Part shown: positions 28,101 through 35,872 of the stretch, piece after piece
How positions within the stretch are numbered: position 1 is the stretch's first letter
Layout: every line of letters begins with the position of its first letter
From: Lachnospiraceae bacterium
GTDB lineage: Bacteria > Bacillota > Clostridia > Lachnospirales > Lachnospiraceae
DNA: 64,000 nt
Direction: 5' to 3'
Assembly: GCA_015057665.1 (NCBI GenBank)
Contig: SVDY01000004.1
Location: 1 to 64,000 of the forward strand
The notes under the pieces: model-generated
What the model was told of the DNA's origin: nothing
Databases searched by the model: none
The model's input: only the letters and a program-made list of their open reading frames with translations
Made by a program: the position numbers and the translations under genes

Positions 28101-29179
28101 TCTCTCATATTGTCATCAAGATGATATGGGTTGCTATCGTAAGCACGAATATCATCTAAGAATGTATCGATATGTCCGTCTTCCCCCGGATAGCCATAAT
28201 AATATCTGTCAGCATATGGAGAAAGACTTGCTGTATAAAGATTTGCCATATTAACCACAGTACCGAAAATGTCGCCCAGTGGGAATTCTCCATCTACAAC
28301 ACCTTCCATGGTAGCGTCCACACCATAGATCATGTTTTGAAGACCTAATACAACGATATTTACATCCGGATTATATTCATAAATCTTCTCTACAACTTTA
28401 TCAAAGCTGATCATAAATCCAGCCAGTGCATATGCTGCAGAATCGATAACGAAGTCAAATTCTGTAAGAATGGCTGCTTCATCTGTACCAATCTTTTCAG
28501 CTACCAGTTCAGTAACATCTTCTTTTACTTCATAATATTTGGCGAGTTCTTCTTCCGTGAATACATTTGTCAAATCGCTTCCATACTTGGTACCGCCAGT
28601 CACAATCTGGTTCATCATATATACACCGAAGTTATTAACACCAATGTCGAGAGAAATAAGATCTGCTTCTGTCACTGCTTTTTTGTAAGCTGCTCTAAGC
28701 TCAGGAAGGCCGCCTTCCTCTGCGTCTTTGAACCAGCCATTGCCATCCTGATTATAAAAACGCCATTCCGTATACTTGTCTCCCATATACTCGTCATCTA
28801 AGAGCATTCTTACCTCTTCTGCACGCATGGAGCTGATTGCAAGCTGCTCTAAATTAACTGACTTTCCAGTTTCTTCAAGAGCTGTTTTCACAAGGTAAGG
28901 ATATGCAGTTTCCGGATGACGTTTGTATCCGTATACGTTTAATGAATCCTTCATAGTAAGTGCTAATAACGGATTCTCATATACATATTCCGGAAGATAG
29001 TAACGCATTCCATATCCATTTGTCTGAGAAGCACCGATGGAAACATAATGAATAGTATCTTCATCTCCAAGGTCGTTCACAGATGCTGCAATTACATTGC
29101 TGCTTACTCCTGTAAGCATACTAAATACTAGGAGCAATGCAACGATGGAACGCAATGTTTTGTGTAACATCTTTTCCAT
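25115..29179 (-). CDS. SGNH-hydrolase-like dockerin protein 3
   Basis: 1354 aa, ATG at 29179 with GGAGGTAT upstream. Signal peptide 1-33. The head SGNH block I reads IGASQTNGYG, so the Asp of GDS is Ala while the Ser stays; block III is LDIGVNNFG; the His block is YAHPNKTGH. The middle holds a low-similarity helical insertion. The stalk is recognisably the same as in genes 1 and 2 but more diverged. The tail SGNH domain (GDSSVTGKG, GLSVNAM, NGNH) and the dockerin (VNSKDAV, VSSKDAV) are nearly the same. It is the older member of the tandem series. Secreted; predicted to dock to a cohesin. Confidence 0.84.
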   Translation of the reverse strand: MEKMLHKTLRSIVALLLVFSMLTGVSSNVIAASVNDLGDEDTIHYVSIGASQTNGYGMRYYLPEYVYENPLLALTMKDSLNVYGYKRHPETAYPYLVKTALEETGKSVNLEQLAISSMRAEEVRMLLDDEYMGDKYTEWRFYNQDGNGWFKDAEEGGLPELRAAYKKAVTEADLISLDIGVNNFGVYMMNQIVTGGTKYGSDLTNVFTEEELAKYYEVKEDVTELVAEKIGTDEAAILTEFDFVIDSAAYALAGFMISFDKVVEKIYEYNPDVNIVVLGLQNMIYGVDATMEGVVDGEFPLGDIFGTVVNMANLYTASLSPYADRYYYGYPGEDGHIDTFLDDIRAYDSNPYHLDDNMRDCFDVYDNNINIRPIIQLIFAKKASPYVNQVLTDLAQLGLYEAPEAAKPDASDENEAAINIDSSVIDAVLAGKSPAKILESMGEAAQEYFNEFNELLAFFKTNENNGWDQYLVKFEEVHGADKETNPELYNEMAVQVQTAVAAGKYLCAAYEKALYAAYDVFATIMKKGAEQELIDITALFSDAYSKAEKKAMEMILVDSLTSVETVLTSAMEVYLGTNSVNPENIVVPDYHFDETLLEDSAFASVLCLGVRTGFGNSFYAHPNKTGHEQLKDAIITAYEEEIRGKKVANEEIAEELVKLGGLLTEYYDEAYAYAYDYAEENGYIDILAEGLDTADKALADIDVDSIPLSEEFTEEFKGKLEESIANARETIAQAKKLVLEADELDQASLDELLVFLDELLVNVTDVAELLEIAAVDTYNDVMPIVIDALMKLRDQAEKQLNIAIQKGTEWLMNKVQEAYDEFLKVLAEALPAADQYLYDWLYSNPDKVCGFFCEYGDIMGEFLTEHGENIVKVLAYIGYTFGDEVLEFVMENHETVLKAMVNWYETYGERTWDMIDRYAEYLGLYDYLEEVKEQLEEAYAKAEDAVKAEIAKAIAQIEEELAQIRALMEEAIKESAEEAEKVILEKLEELGEAIEELIAKIEALLEEAVSAEYIPTVDSKYVAIGDSSVTGKGAKETVVPYGERLAEELELTAEQYINLGLDGATTADLFKVVEDNADELKDADLITVGLSVNAMLTEALNAAKADELPEYDWSRYLPEEAVHYIEEKLAEVGAELAANETMAKYAPMMTSVVEGLGYNYVEFAFEYPELVNRIHALAAEDAKVILVGMYNPMEGLTFADINIGEYVDYITRFANIHLTAYSLITPDTVYVDAPDVDTFAEHTEYKNEYLFLLNFVNGNHIKAQFATAEGHEYIKDQILDRMDIIRLWGDVNRDGKVNSKDAVAILRYVIRLVDASELDLTVGDLNADGKVSSKDAVLILQYCIKMITKFPVEA

Positions 29180-29217
29180 AAAATATACCTCCTATAAAAA
29201 TTAACAATATTTATGTT

Positions 29218-29246
29218 ATTATAATCTTCTTCTATTTTCATGTCAA
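29218..29246 (-). promoter_or_regulatory. Consensus sigma-A promoter of SGNH-dockerin gene 3
   Basis: TTGACA, 17-bp spacer, TATAAT: full consensus, about 40 bases before the start. I see no clear terminator for the upstream gene (ends 29306), so some read-through is possible. Confidence 0.85.
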
Positions 29247-29305
29247 CGACACAAAATAATTAACAAATTTTCATGTTTTTCTTAACGATAAACTGCAGAA
29301 TGTTT

Positions 29306-32300
29306 TTAACCCGCCACAGGGAACTTTGTGATCAGTTTAATACAATACTGTAAGATAAGTACCGCATCTTTGGAATTCACTTTATCATCTCCGTTCAGAT
29401 CGGCCACCTGAAGATCCAGTTCAGATGCATCTGTAAGATGAACCAGGTATTTCAAAAGTTCTACTGCATCTTTGGAAGTAACTTTACCATCTCTGTTCAC
29501 ATCCCCCCACGTACCGATAATGTCCACAGCATCCAGAATCTGATCCTTAATATACGTATGCCCCTCTTCTGTTGCAAACTGGGCATTAAAATGACTTCCA
29601 TTCACCAGATTCAGCAGAAACAACAAGTTATTGTGATAGGTAATGTGTTTCGCAAAAGTATCTACCTCCGGTGCACTTATAAATAATGTATTGGGTGATA
29701 TTAATGAATAGGCATTTAAATGGATGTTACCAAGTGCTGTGAGATACTCTACATATTCTCCGATGTTAATTCCCTCAAAGGAAAGCCCCTTCATTGGATT
29801 ATGCATACCAATCAGAATAACCTGGGCATCGTCATCCGCATATCCATGAATTTCTTTTACAAGTTCCGGATATTCAAATGCAAATTCCACATAACGATAT
29901 CCAAGTCCTTCCACCAAAGCCACTATCATAGGAACATAGGCTTCCAGCTCCTTGTTGCTGCGCAACTCAAGTTCCAGATTTGATAATTTTTCTTCTACGA
30001 AAAGGACCGCTTCCTCCGGAAGATATTTATTCCAATCATATTCCTGGAGAACGTCTTCTTTCGCAGCTTTGAGTGATTCCACTAACATTGCATTGATGCT
30101 CACTCCAATAGTTATAAGATCAGCATTTTGAATATTATCCGTGTGTTCCTCCACAATTTTAAACAAATCTGCCGTTGTCACACCTTCCTGACCAAGGTCT
30201 ATGAACTGTTCATCTTTAAGTTTTAATTCCTGTGCAAGCTGCTGGGAAAATGTTGTTACTTCTTCTTTCCCCGCAGTTTCTGTAACACTTGCATCCCCAA
30301 TTGAAACATAATGAGAAACTTCTACTTTCACTTCATCTGGTGTATACAGCAGATAGTTTTCCAACATTGTAACCATATTTTTCATAGTCTGTGTCCGGGC
30401 TTCATAGTCACTGGCATAGGATTTCTTCACAGCTTGGAACAAAGCCTCATGCCCCTGTTCCGATGGGACAAGTCCGTATTCTTCGGTAAACATCCATTCT
30501 ATATCAGCAGACTCTGCATAATAGAAAACAGCATTTTGATATAAAGGGTTATTGATCATCTGCATGATGGCTGGCAGAGCCGCCACATATACATTCAATG
30601 GTTCAATAATACTATTTAATACAGAAACAACGGATATATCTGTTTCTGCAAGGTCCGGATAAATATTCTGAGTTTTGGCTGCATCCATATCCATAAGACT
30701 TATCAGAATCAGCTCTGCATCCGGATTCATATGTAAAATTGCCTCTATTGTCTTCGTATAATCAACCAGATAACGGACACTTACATATATTACAGCATCT
30801 GCAAATACTTCTAATTCTGAAATAACAGTCGGGTCTCCATCGTCAATATTCTCACTCAATGATATCTCCAGAATATTGTATAATACAGACAATAACTTTT
30901 GAATCACAGATTGAATCTCCGTTCTGCATTCCGCTATCATGCTTTTCATATCGCTTTCAACCTTATTTATGGTCTGTTCCCTGTTTTGTAACGCATCTGT
31001 CAGATAGGTACTAAAATAGGTGCCAAAGGTATCATTCCCGATTCCCAGAGAAATGGTGTCCGCATTTTTCACCGCGTTCTGATATTCTTCGATCTTTGTC
31101 CCATCCATGTGATTATTATCTGAGTTTGTTTCTATATCTACACTCTCTTCAGCTAACATGCGGTACAGTTCCCCTGCCGTCATCCCGATTCTGGCAAGAG
31201 GCGTATGTACGACAGAAAAACCAGTCTGTTCCTGTAACCATTGTGCAAATCGGTTACTATAAGAAGCATGTCCATAACAATAGCCATCCTCGCTGTCAAC
31301 ATATCCTGGAAGACCTGCACCATCAGACATAGAATCGCCCAAAGAAACATATTGCATTATCTGACCAGACATATTATTGTCTGGAAAAATCGGCTTCTCC
31401 TCTGCTTCCTTATCGTCAGCGCCTGTTGTACATATAATCTTTTTCAAAATCTGCTCCGCAATATATGCATGGCCATTAGCCGTGGCATGGTCATTATGTA
31501 CTCCATTTTCTCCCTGGATATGATTCATATACTCCGCGAATGAAAAGGAAGCCCCTTTTTCAATCACATTGACATAGTTAAATGTTTCAACATCCATTGC
31601 ATCCACAAAAATGGCATTCTCTCTCCTATCGGCACATTCCCTAAGTACTGTATTCACGTAATCAGTAATTCCCTGCATAAGACTGTCTATATCGATTCGA
31701 ACTCCATTATTTTCAATATATACATCCTGCATCGTATTATACAGACCAACAATCACAAGCGATGCATCCGGTGCATATTCACGGATCCGCTCAATAGTTT
31801 TGTCAAAGTACTTTGTAATGTTGTAATAACCATACAACATACATTGAAGCCTTAAAATTGCATAAGTCCTTTCTTCTTCACTGATTCCAGCCAGTTTAAG
31901 CAATTTATCCAAAGATTTCAATTTGTTCTGAAGCTTGTTCAGCTCTGTCTGATTCAGGTAACGTTCCCATTCCACCTGCGGCACTATTCCGGTTTCCTCA
32001 TAATGATTCATAATAAAGGATGCGTAGGTACCTAAACTATTGCCTCCGGCACTAATGGATATGAGATCTGCTCTGGACAGACACTCTGCAAATAATTTTC
32101 TTGTCTGTTCCAACCCTCCTGTGTAACGGTTAAAACTGCTTTCCACGGAATTATATGTATATGCATCTGCCTCAAATGTATCATCCAGAACATACAAAAT
32201 ATCTTCCACTCTTAATCCGCCACAGGCCAATTGTTCGTATTGAGTTTCCGGATCCAGACCAAGACTCTTTGCAACACGATATGGATATGCCTCCGGTACT

Positions 32301-32518
32301 TTTACCCGGTAACCATAATTCCCGTAGCCTTCCAAGCCTAATCCTGTTACCGTAGAATCACCTAAAGAAACATAAAAAGAGTTCTCTGTCACTGTGTACA
32401 ATAATTTCTCATTCTTCTCATCAGTTGCAGGAACAGCGGCTACTGCCGGCAAAGTTATATTGACCAGCATACAGGCAGCAACTATCAACGCTAATAATGA
32501 ATGTATCTTCTTATTCAT
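29306..32518 (-). CDS. SGNH-dockerin protein 4 with three SGNH-like domains
   Basis: 1070 aa, ATG at 32518, AAGGAG 8 bases upstream. Signal peptide 1-28. Three SGNH-type modules follow. Domain A: GDSTVTGLG (GDS 53-55), SAGGNSLG, VHNDHATANGH. Domain B (about 390-700): GDSMSDGAG, GIGNDTFGT, but LVPSEQGH where the His should be, so the catalytic His is Val. Domain C (about 750-990): GDASVTE, so the catalytic Ser is Ala, with SINAM and NGSH. The dockerin has loops DVNRDGKVTSKDAV and DLNGDDKVNSKDAV. The helical stalk of genes 1-3 is absent. Only domain A keeps Ser, Asn and His. Secreted and probably cohesin-docked. Confidence 0.84.
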   Translation of the reverse strand: MNKKIHSLLALIVAACMLVNITLPAVAAVPATDEKNEKLLYTVTENSFYVSLGDSTVTGLGLEGYGNYGYRVKVPEAYPYRVAKSLGLDPETQYEQLACGGLRVEDILYVLDDTFEADAYTYNSVESSFNRYTGGLEQTRKLFAECLSRADLISISAGGNSLGTYASFIMNHYEETGIVPQVEWERYLNQTELNKLQNKLKSLDKLLKLAGISEEERTYAILRLQCMLYGYYNITKYFDKTIERIREYAPDASLVIVGLYNTMQDVYIENNGVRIDIDSLMQGITDYVNTVLRECADRRENAIFVDAMDVETFNYVNVIEKGASFSFAEYMNHIQGENGVHNDHATANGHAYIAEQILKKIICTTGADDKEAEEKPIFPDNNMSGQIMQYVSLGDSMSDGAGLPGYVDSEDGYCYGHASYSNRFAQWLQEQTGFSVVHTPLARIGMTAGELYRMLAEESVDIETNSDNNHMDGTKIEEYQNAVKNADTISLGIGNDTFGTYFSTYLTDALQNREQTINKVESDMKSMIAECRTEIQSVIQKLLSVLYNILEISLSENIDDGDPTVISELEVFADAVIYVSVRYLVDYTKTIEAILHMNPDAELILISLMDMDAAKTQNIYPDLAETDISVVSVLNSIIEPLNVYVAALPAIMQMINNPLYQNAVFYYAESADIEWMFTEEYGLVPSEQGHEALFQAVKKSYASDYEARTQTMKNMVTMLENYLLYTPDEVKVEVSHYVSIGDASVTETAGKEEVTTFSQQLAQELKLKDEQFIDLGQEGVTTADLFKIVEEHTDNIQNADLITIGVSINAMLVESLKAAKEDVLQEYDWNKYLPEEAVLFVEEKLSNLELELRSNKELEAYVPMIVALVEGLGYRYVEFAFEYPELVKEIHGYADDDAQVILIGMHNPMKGLSFEGINIGEYVEYLTALGNIHLNAYSLISPNTLFISAPEVDTFAKHITYHNNLLFLLNLVNGSHFNAQFATEEGHTYIKDQILDAVDIIGTWGDVNRDGKVTSKDAVELLKYLVHLTDASELDLQVADLNGDDKVNSKDAVLILQYCIKLITKFPVAG

Positions 32519-32557
32519 TTTCCATACTCCTTATATATTAAACATATTCTATTACTG

Positions 32558-32586
32558 ATTATACCTCGACAAATTACTAGTTTCAA
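32558..32586 (-). promoter_or_regulatory. Sigma-A promoter of SGNH-dockerin gene 4
   Basis: TTGAAA, 17-bp spacer, TATAAT, about 40 bases before the start. Confidence 0.75.
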
Positions 32587-32703
32587 TACGCGTTATACTC
32601 TCCTGATATTATATCTCGCCAGTCACTGAAAGCACCAAAAGATGCATTCCGGGATTGTAAATTTATGCCTTGGTCTCTAGCTGGCTCGTACTTTGACTCA
32701 TCG

Positions 32704-32739
32704 CTAAAAAAAGGACGGGATCCTAAAATCCCGCCCTTA
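32704..32739 (-). terminator. Terminator of the SGNH5-cohesin operon
   Basis: AAGGGCGGGAT / ATCCCGTCCTT stem with TTTTTTT on the minus strand, 35 bases after the cohesin stop codon. Confidence 0.9.
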
Positions 32740-32773
32740 TGAGCTATGTAATAACTTTATTCAGTATATTCAA

Positions 32774-33535
32774 TTATGCTCTTTTTTTGATAACTACAGC
32801 TGTACCAGCTAATGCAACTAACATGATAACTGCATATGTCATGATTGCTGTGTTGTCGCCTGTGTTAGGAGCTTCTGTCTTAGGAGCTTCTGTTGTAGGA
32901 GCTTCTGTTGTAGGTGCATCTGTTGCAGGAGCTTCTGTTGTAGGTGCATCTGTTGCAGGAGCTTCTGTTGTAGGAGCATCTGTTGCAGGAGCTTCTGTTG
33001 TAGGAGCTTCTGTTGCAGGAGCTTCTGTTGTAGGAGCTTCTGTTGTAGGAGCTTCTGTTGTAGCTTCAGCTACTGTAATTGTAGCAGCTGTAACTACTGC
33101 AGTATGATCTTCAGCTTCGTTGTAGATTTCAGAGAAGCTAGCGTTAACTTTCTGTGCGCCTTCTGCAGTTACTTTGTAAGTAGCAATAAGTAATACGTCC
33201 TGGCCAGCTTTAACTGTTCCATCAACTGCATTTGCATAAATTGCCATAGCTGTGTCAGGGTTAGTGAAAGCCTGACCTGGGTTAGCTTTAACGAAAGAAG
33301 CATTAGCGATATCCATAGAAACTAATTCTAAACCTTCTGTTGCTTCAAGAGTAATTGTGTAAGACATAAGTTTGTCAATACCGGAAGCTTTCACTTCAAC
33401 TGTAACTTCTTCACCAACTTCAGCTGTTGCTTTGGATGGAGCTACTGTAACGTTTGCTGTTGCTGCAAATGCTGTAGATAACATGCATGTTGCAACAAGT
33501 GTAACTGCTGCGATAAAACCTAATAATTTTTTCAT
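32774..33535 (-). CDS. Sortase-anchored single-cohesin surface protein (mini-scaffoldin)
   Basis: 253 aa, ATG at 33535 with AAGGAG 8 bases before. Signal peptide 1-24. Residues about 25-155 look like a type I cohesin: opening NVTVAPSKATAEVGEEVTVE, then a VKASGIDKLMSYTITL strand pair and the closing SEIYNEAEDHTAVVTAATIT, in size and order like the beta-sandwich of scaffoldins. A (TEAPTT/ATDAP)n linker encoded by 15-bp repeats follows, then APNTGD, one membrane helix and KKRA, a sortase-type wall-sorting signal. Cohesins bind dockerins in a Ca-dependent way; seven dockerin proteins lie in this window, and the one at 33559 is 23 bases upstream in the same operon. The protein thus looks like the wall anchor for those clients. 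The cohesin assignment is by pattern and context, not by search. Confidence 0.78.
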   Translation of the reverse strand: MKKLLGFIAAVTLVATCMLSTAFAATANVTVAPSKATAEVGEEVTVEVKASGIDKLMSYTITLEATEGLELVSMDIANASFVKANPGQAFTNPDTAMAIYANAVDGTVKAGQDVLLIATYKVTAEGAQKVNASFSEIYNEAEDHTAVVTAATITVAEATTEAPTTEAPTTEAPATEAPTTEAPATDAPTTEAPATDAPTTEAPATDAPTTEAPTTEAPKTEAPNTGDNTAIMTYAVIMLVALAGTAVVIKKRA

Positions 33536-33558
33536 TGCATTTTCTCCTTAATTCATAA

Positions 33559-35571
33559 TTAGTTTAAGCCGATAAGAGTTCTTAAAATCTGAACAGCATC
33601 TCTACTGTTTACTTTGCCGTCGCCGTTAACGTCAGCAACTGTAATATCAAATACGTTATTTGGAAGTTTGATAAGATGACGAAGAATAGCTACTGCGTCT
33701 CTGGAGTTTACTTTGCCGTCTTTATTAACGTCACCTAAGAGACCAGCTGGTTCTTCTTCAACTTCTTCAACGAGTACACCAAGGATCTGCTCTTTGATGT
33801 AGTCATGTCCAGCTTCACTTGGGTAGAAACCGTTGATATATTCAACATCCATAAGAAGTTCTACTAAATCGAAGCTGTCTGCTGTTACTTCTACTGCTGG
33901 AGCATCAACATATACTGTGTTCTGTCCAAGGATAGCGTAACCTTTTACATAAGCGTTAGCTGCTACTGTAAGATATTCGAAGTATTCACCAATTGCAAGA
34001 CCTTCGAATTCCATACCTGCAAATGGGTTGTACATACCAACTACAAGTACTGCAGCATCTGCATTGATTGCACGGATATCTGCAACTAAAGCTGGATATG
34101 TAAGAGCAAATTCAACTGTGTTAAATGCAAATCCTTCTACTAAGGATAAAAGAATCGCTGCGATATCAGCATCACCTAATTCTTCTGTTAACGCAAGACC
34201 AAGTTCAGCTAATTCTTCTGCAACTGCTGCTGCAGCTTCTTCGCCAACGAGTTCTGCCCATGCATATGTATCATTTCCTTCAAGAAGATTATTGTATGCA
34301 TCTTCAAGGATACCTGTTGCACTAAGACCAACTGTGATAAGGTCTGCTTTTGCAATTACATCTGCATTGTCAGCTACTGTTGCGAATACATCTGCGATTG
34401 TTGCATCTGCTGCACCAAGGCATTCATATTCAACGCCAAGTTCTTCAGCAACTAATGCGCCGTATTCTTTGCCTTCGCCCCAAGCACTTTCATCACCAAG
34501 TGCTACATAGAAGGAATCTTCGTCTGGTGTATATGGAGCTGTTGTAGCATTTTCATATACTTCTTCCACGAATGCGATTGCTTCTTCGATTGCTTTTTTC
34601 ACTGCTGCGATCGCTTCTTCCACTGCTGTGTTGATAGCGATTACTGTTTCTTTTACTGTGTTGATAGCTTCTTCCACTGCTGCATTGATTGCAACAACTG
34701 TTTCAACTACTTCAGCAACGAATTCCTGAGCGCCGTCAATTGCTGCATTGATTTCAGCAACAGCATCTTCTGTAACAGTGATAGCTGCTGCTACACCGTC
34801 AAGAGCTGCCTGTACTTCTTCCACTGCTGCGTCAAGAGCTGCAAGGTCACCGTTTGCTACTACTTCAACTAAGTTAACAACTGCTTCGTTAAGTGCAACG
34901 ATTGCATCAACTGCAGCTTCTGCAGCTTCGATAGCTGCTTCAACTTTTGCTTTTGCTTCAGTAAGAACTGCTTTTACTCTTTCGAGTTCTGCTTTTACAG
35001 CTTCTTCTGCTGCTTCAAGTTCCGCTTCTACCTTAGCTAATTCTGCTTCGAGTTCGGAAGCAAGTTTCTGAAGTTCAGGAATTACTGTTTCTTCAAGGCA
35101 TGCAAGGATTCCATCTAAATTTTTGATGATGTCTGCTCTTCCGCCTTCGTTGTAATTCTTAGCTGCTTCAAGTGCTGCAAGCGCTTCTGTGATAACCACT
35201 TCATCAACACCATATTCTCTTGCAATTGCAACTGTGTTTTCTACAACATTTTCATCTGTAACAAATGCTACTACTAATGCAGCATATCCTTCAAGTTCTG
35301 GATATTCTTCTAAAAGTGCAGCAAATTCTTCAGATGTGTAAATTGTGTTTAATACATTTGCAGTTGTATCTGCAACTGTATTCTTGAGCTCTTCGTCTGC
35401 ATAGATATCAGCAACGATATCTTCAATCTGGCTCACAATCGCTTCAGCAGATGGCAAATCTGCTGCTTCGTTTTTTGCAGCGAATACTGTTCCGCATGTT
35501 CCAAGTACCATTGTAAGTACAAGTACTAATGCTGTTACAGAACGCCACATGTTGTTCAGCATTTTTTTCAT
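33559..35571 (-). CDS. Coiled-coil dockerin protein 5 with a degenerate SGNH domain, cotranscribed with the cohesin
   Basis: 670 aa from the ATG at 35571 (GGGAGGTTGAGT upstream); earlier in-frame codons have no ribosome site. Signal peptide 1-31. Residues about 100-345 form a low-complexity Ala/Glu/Val helical stalk. The following domain aligns with the tail SGNH domain of genes 1-4 but has lost all three key residues: GDESAWG for GDS, GLSATG where others have GLSVNA, and NGFYPSEAGH with Tyr for His. The dockerin (DVNKDGKVNSRDAV, DVNGDGKVNSRDAV) belongs to the SRDAV subtype of the 466 and 9171 proteins. It is most likely a non-enzymatic structural partner of the cohesin 23 bases downstream. 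Codon use is narrow, as in highly expressed genes. Confidence 0.85.
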   Translation of the reverse strand: MKKMLNNMWRSVTALVLVLTMVLGTCGTVFAAKNEAADLPSAEAIVSQIEDIVADIYADEELKNTVADTTANVLNTIYTSEEFAALLEEYPELEGYAALVVAFVTDENVVENTVAIAREYGVDEVVITEALAALEAAKNYNEGGRADIIKNLDGILACLEETVIPELQKLASELEAELAKVEAELEAAEEAVKAELERVKAVLTEAKAKVEAAIEAAEAAVDAIVALNEAVVNLVEVVANGDLAALDAAVEEVQAALDGVAAAITVTEDAVAEINAAIDGAQEFVAEVVETVVAINAAVEEAINTVKETVIAINTAVEEAIAAVKKAIEEAIAFVEEVYENATTAPYTPDEDSFYVALGDESAWGEGKEYGALVAEELGVEYECLGAADATIADVFATVADNADVIAKADLITVGLSATGILEDAYNNLLEGNDTYAWAELVGEEAAAAVAEELAELGLALTEELGDADIAAILLSLVEGFAFNTVEFALTYPALVADIRAINADAAVLVVGMYNPFAGMEFEGLAIGEYFEYLTVAANAYVKGYAILGQNTVYVDAPAVEVTADSFDLVELLMDVEYINGFYPSEAGHDYIKEQILGVLVEEVEEEPAGLLGDVNKDGKVNSRDAVAILRHLIKLPNNVFDITVADVNGDGKVNSRDAVQILRTLIGLN

Positions 35572-35726
35572 ACTCAACCTCCCTAGATTATGTTGGGGTG
35601 CCATCCCAATTTTTTTGCGACATATGGGCAAAATACTGAGAAACACTCTCTCCCCTCGCCCACAAGGCAGAATGTATCTGCAAGATGACATACTTATGGC
35701 ATAGCAAATCCATTCTTATCTTTTAA

Positions 35727-35755
35727 ATTGTAATCCCTTTCCAATAAAAAGTCAA
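35727..35755 (-). promoter_or_regulatory. Sigma-A promoter of the SGNH5-cohesin operon
   Basis: TTGACT, 17-bp spacer, TACAAT. The leader to the start at 35571 is about 150 bases and includes a hairpin at 35593-35609. Confidence 0.75.
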
Positions 35756-35816
35756 CCTGTTAATTTGCAAATAAACTCAATTTAATTGTCCATTTTTTCA
35801 TACATACTGTCCATAA

Positions 35817-35851
35817 AAAGAACAAAATAGGATGGAACTGCTTCCATCCTA
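35817..35851 (-). terminator. Terminator of the acyl-CoA synthetase gene
   Basis: TAGGATGGAA / TTCCATCCTA stem with a 4-base loop, then TTTTGTTCTTTTT on the minus strand. Confidence 0.85.
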
Positions 35852-35872
35852 TCTACATGTTGTATTACGCTC

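Noticed and set aside
32739-33107. Plus-strand low-complexity membrane-like frame
   Set aside because: It is the complement of the cohesin linker repeats; the minus strand has signal peptide, ribosome site, promoter and terminator.
32774-33535. Simple adhesin with a Thr-rich stalk instead of a cohesin
   Set aside because: Length, beta-domain pattern, its position in an operon with a dockerin gene and the number of dockerins nearby favour cohesin; still open until a profile search is done.
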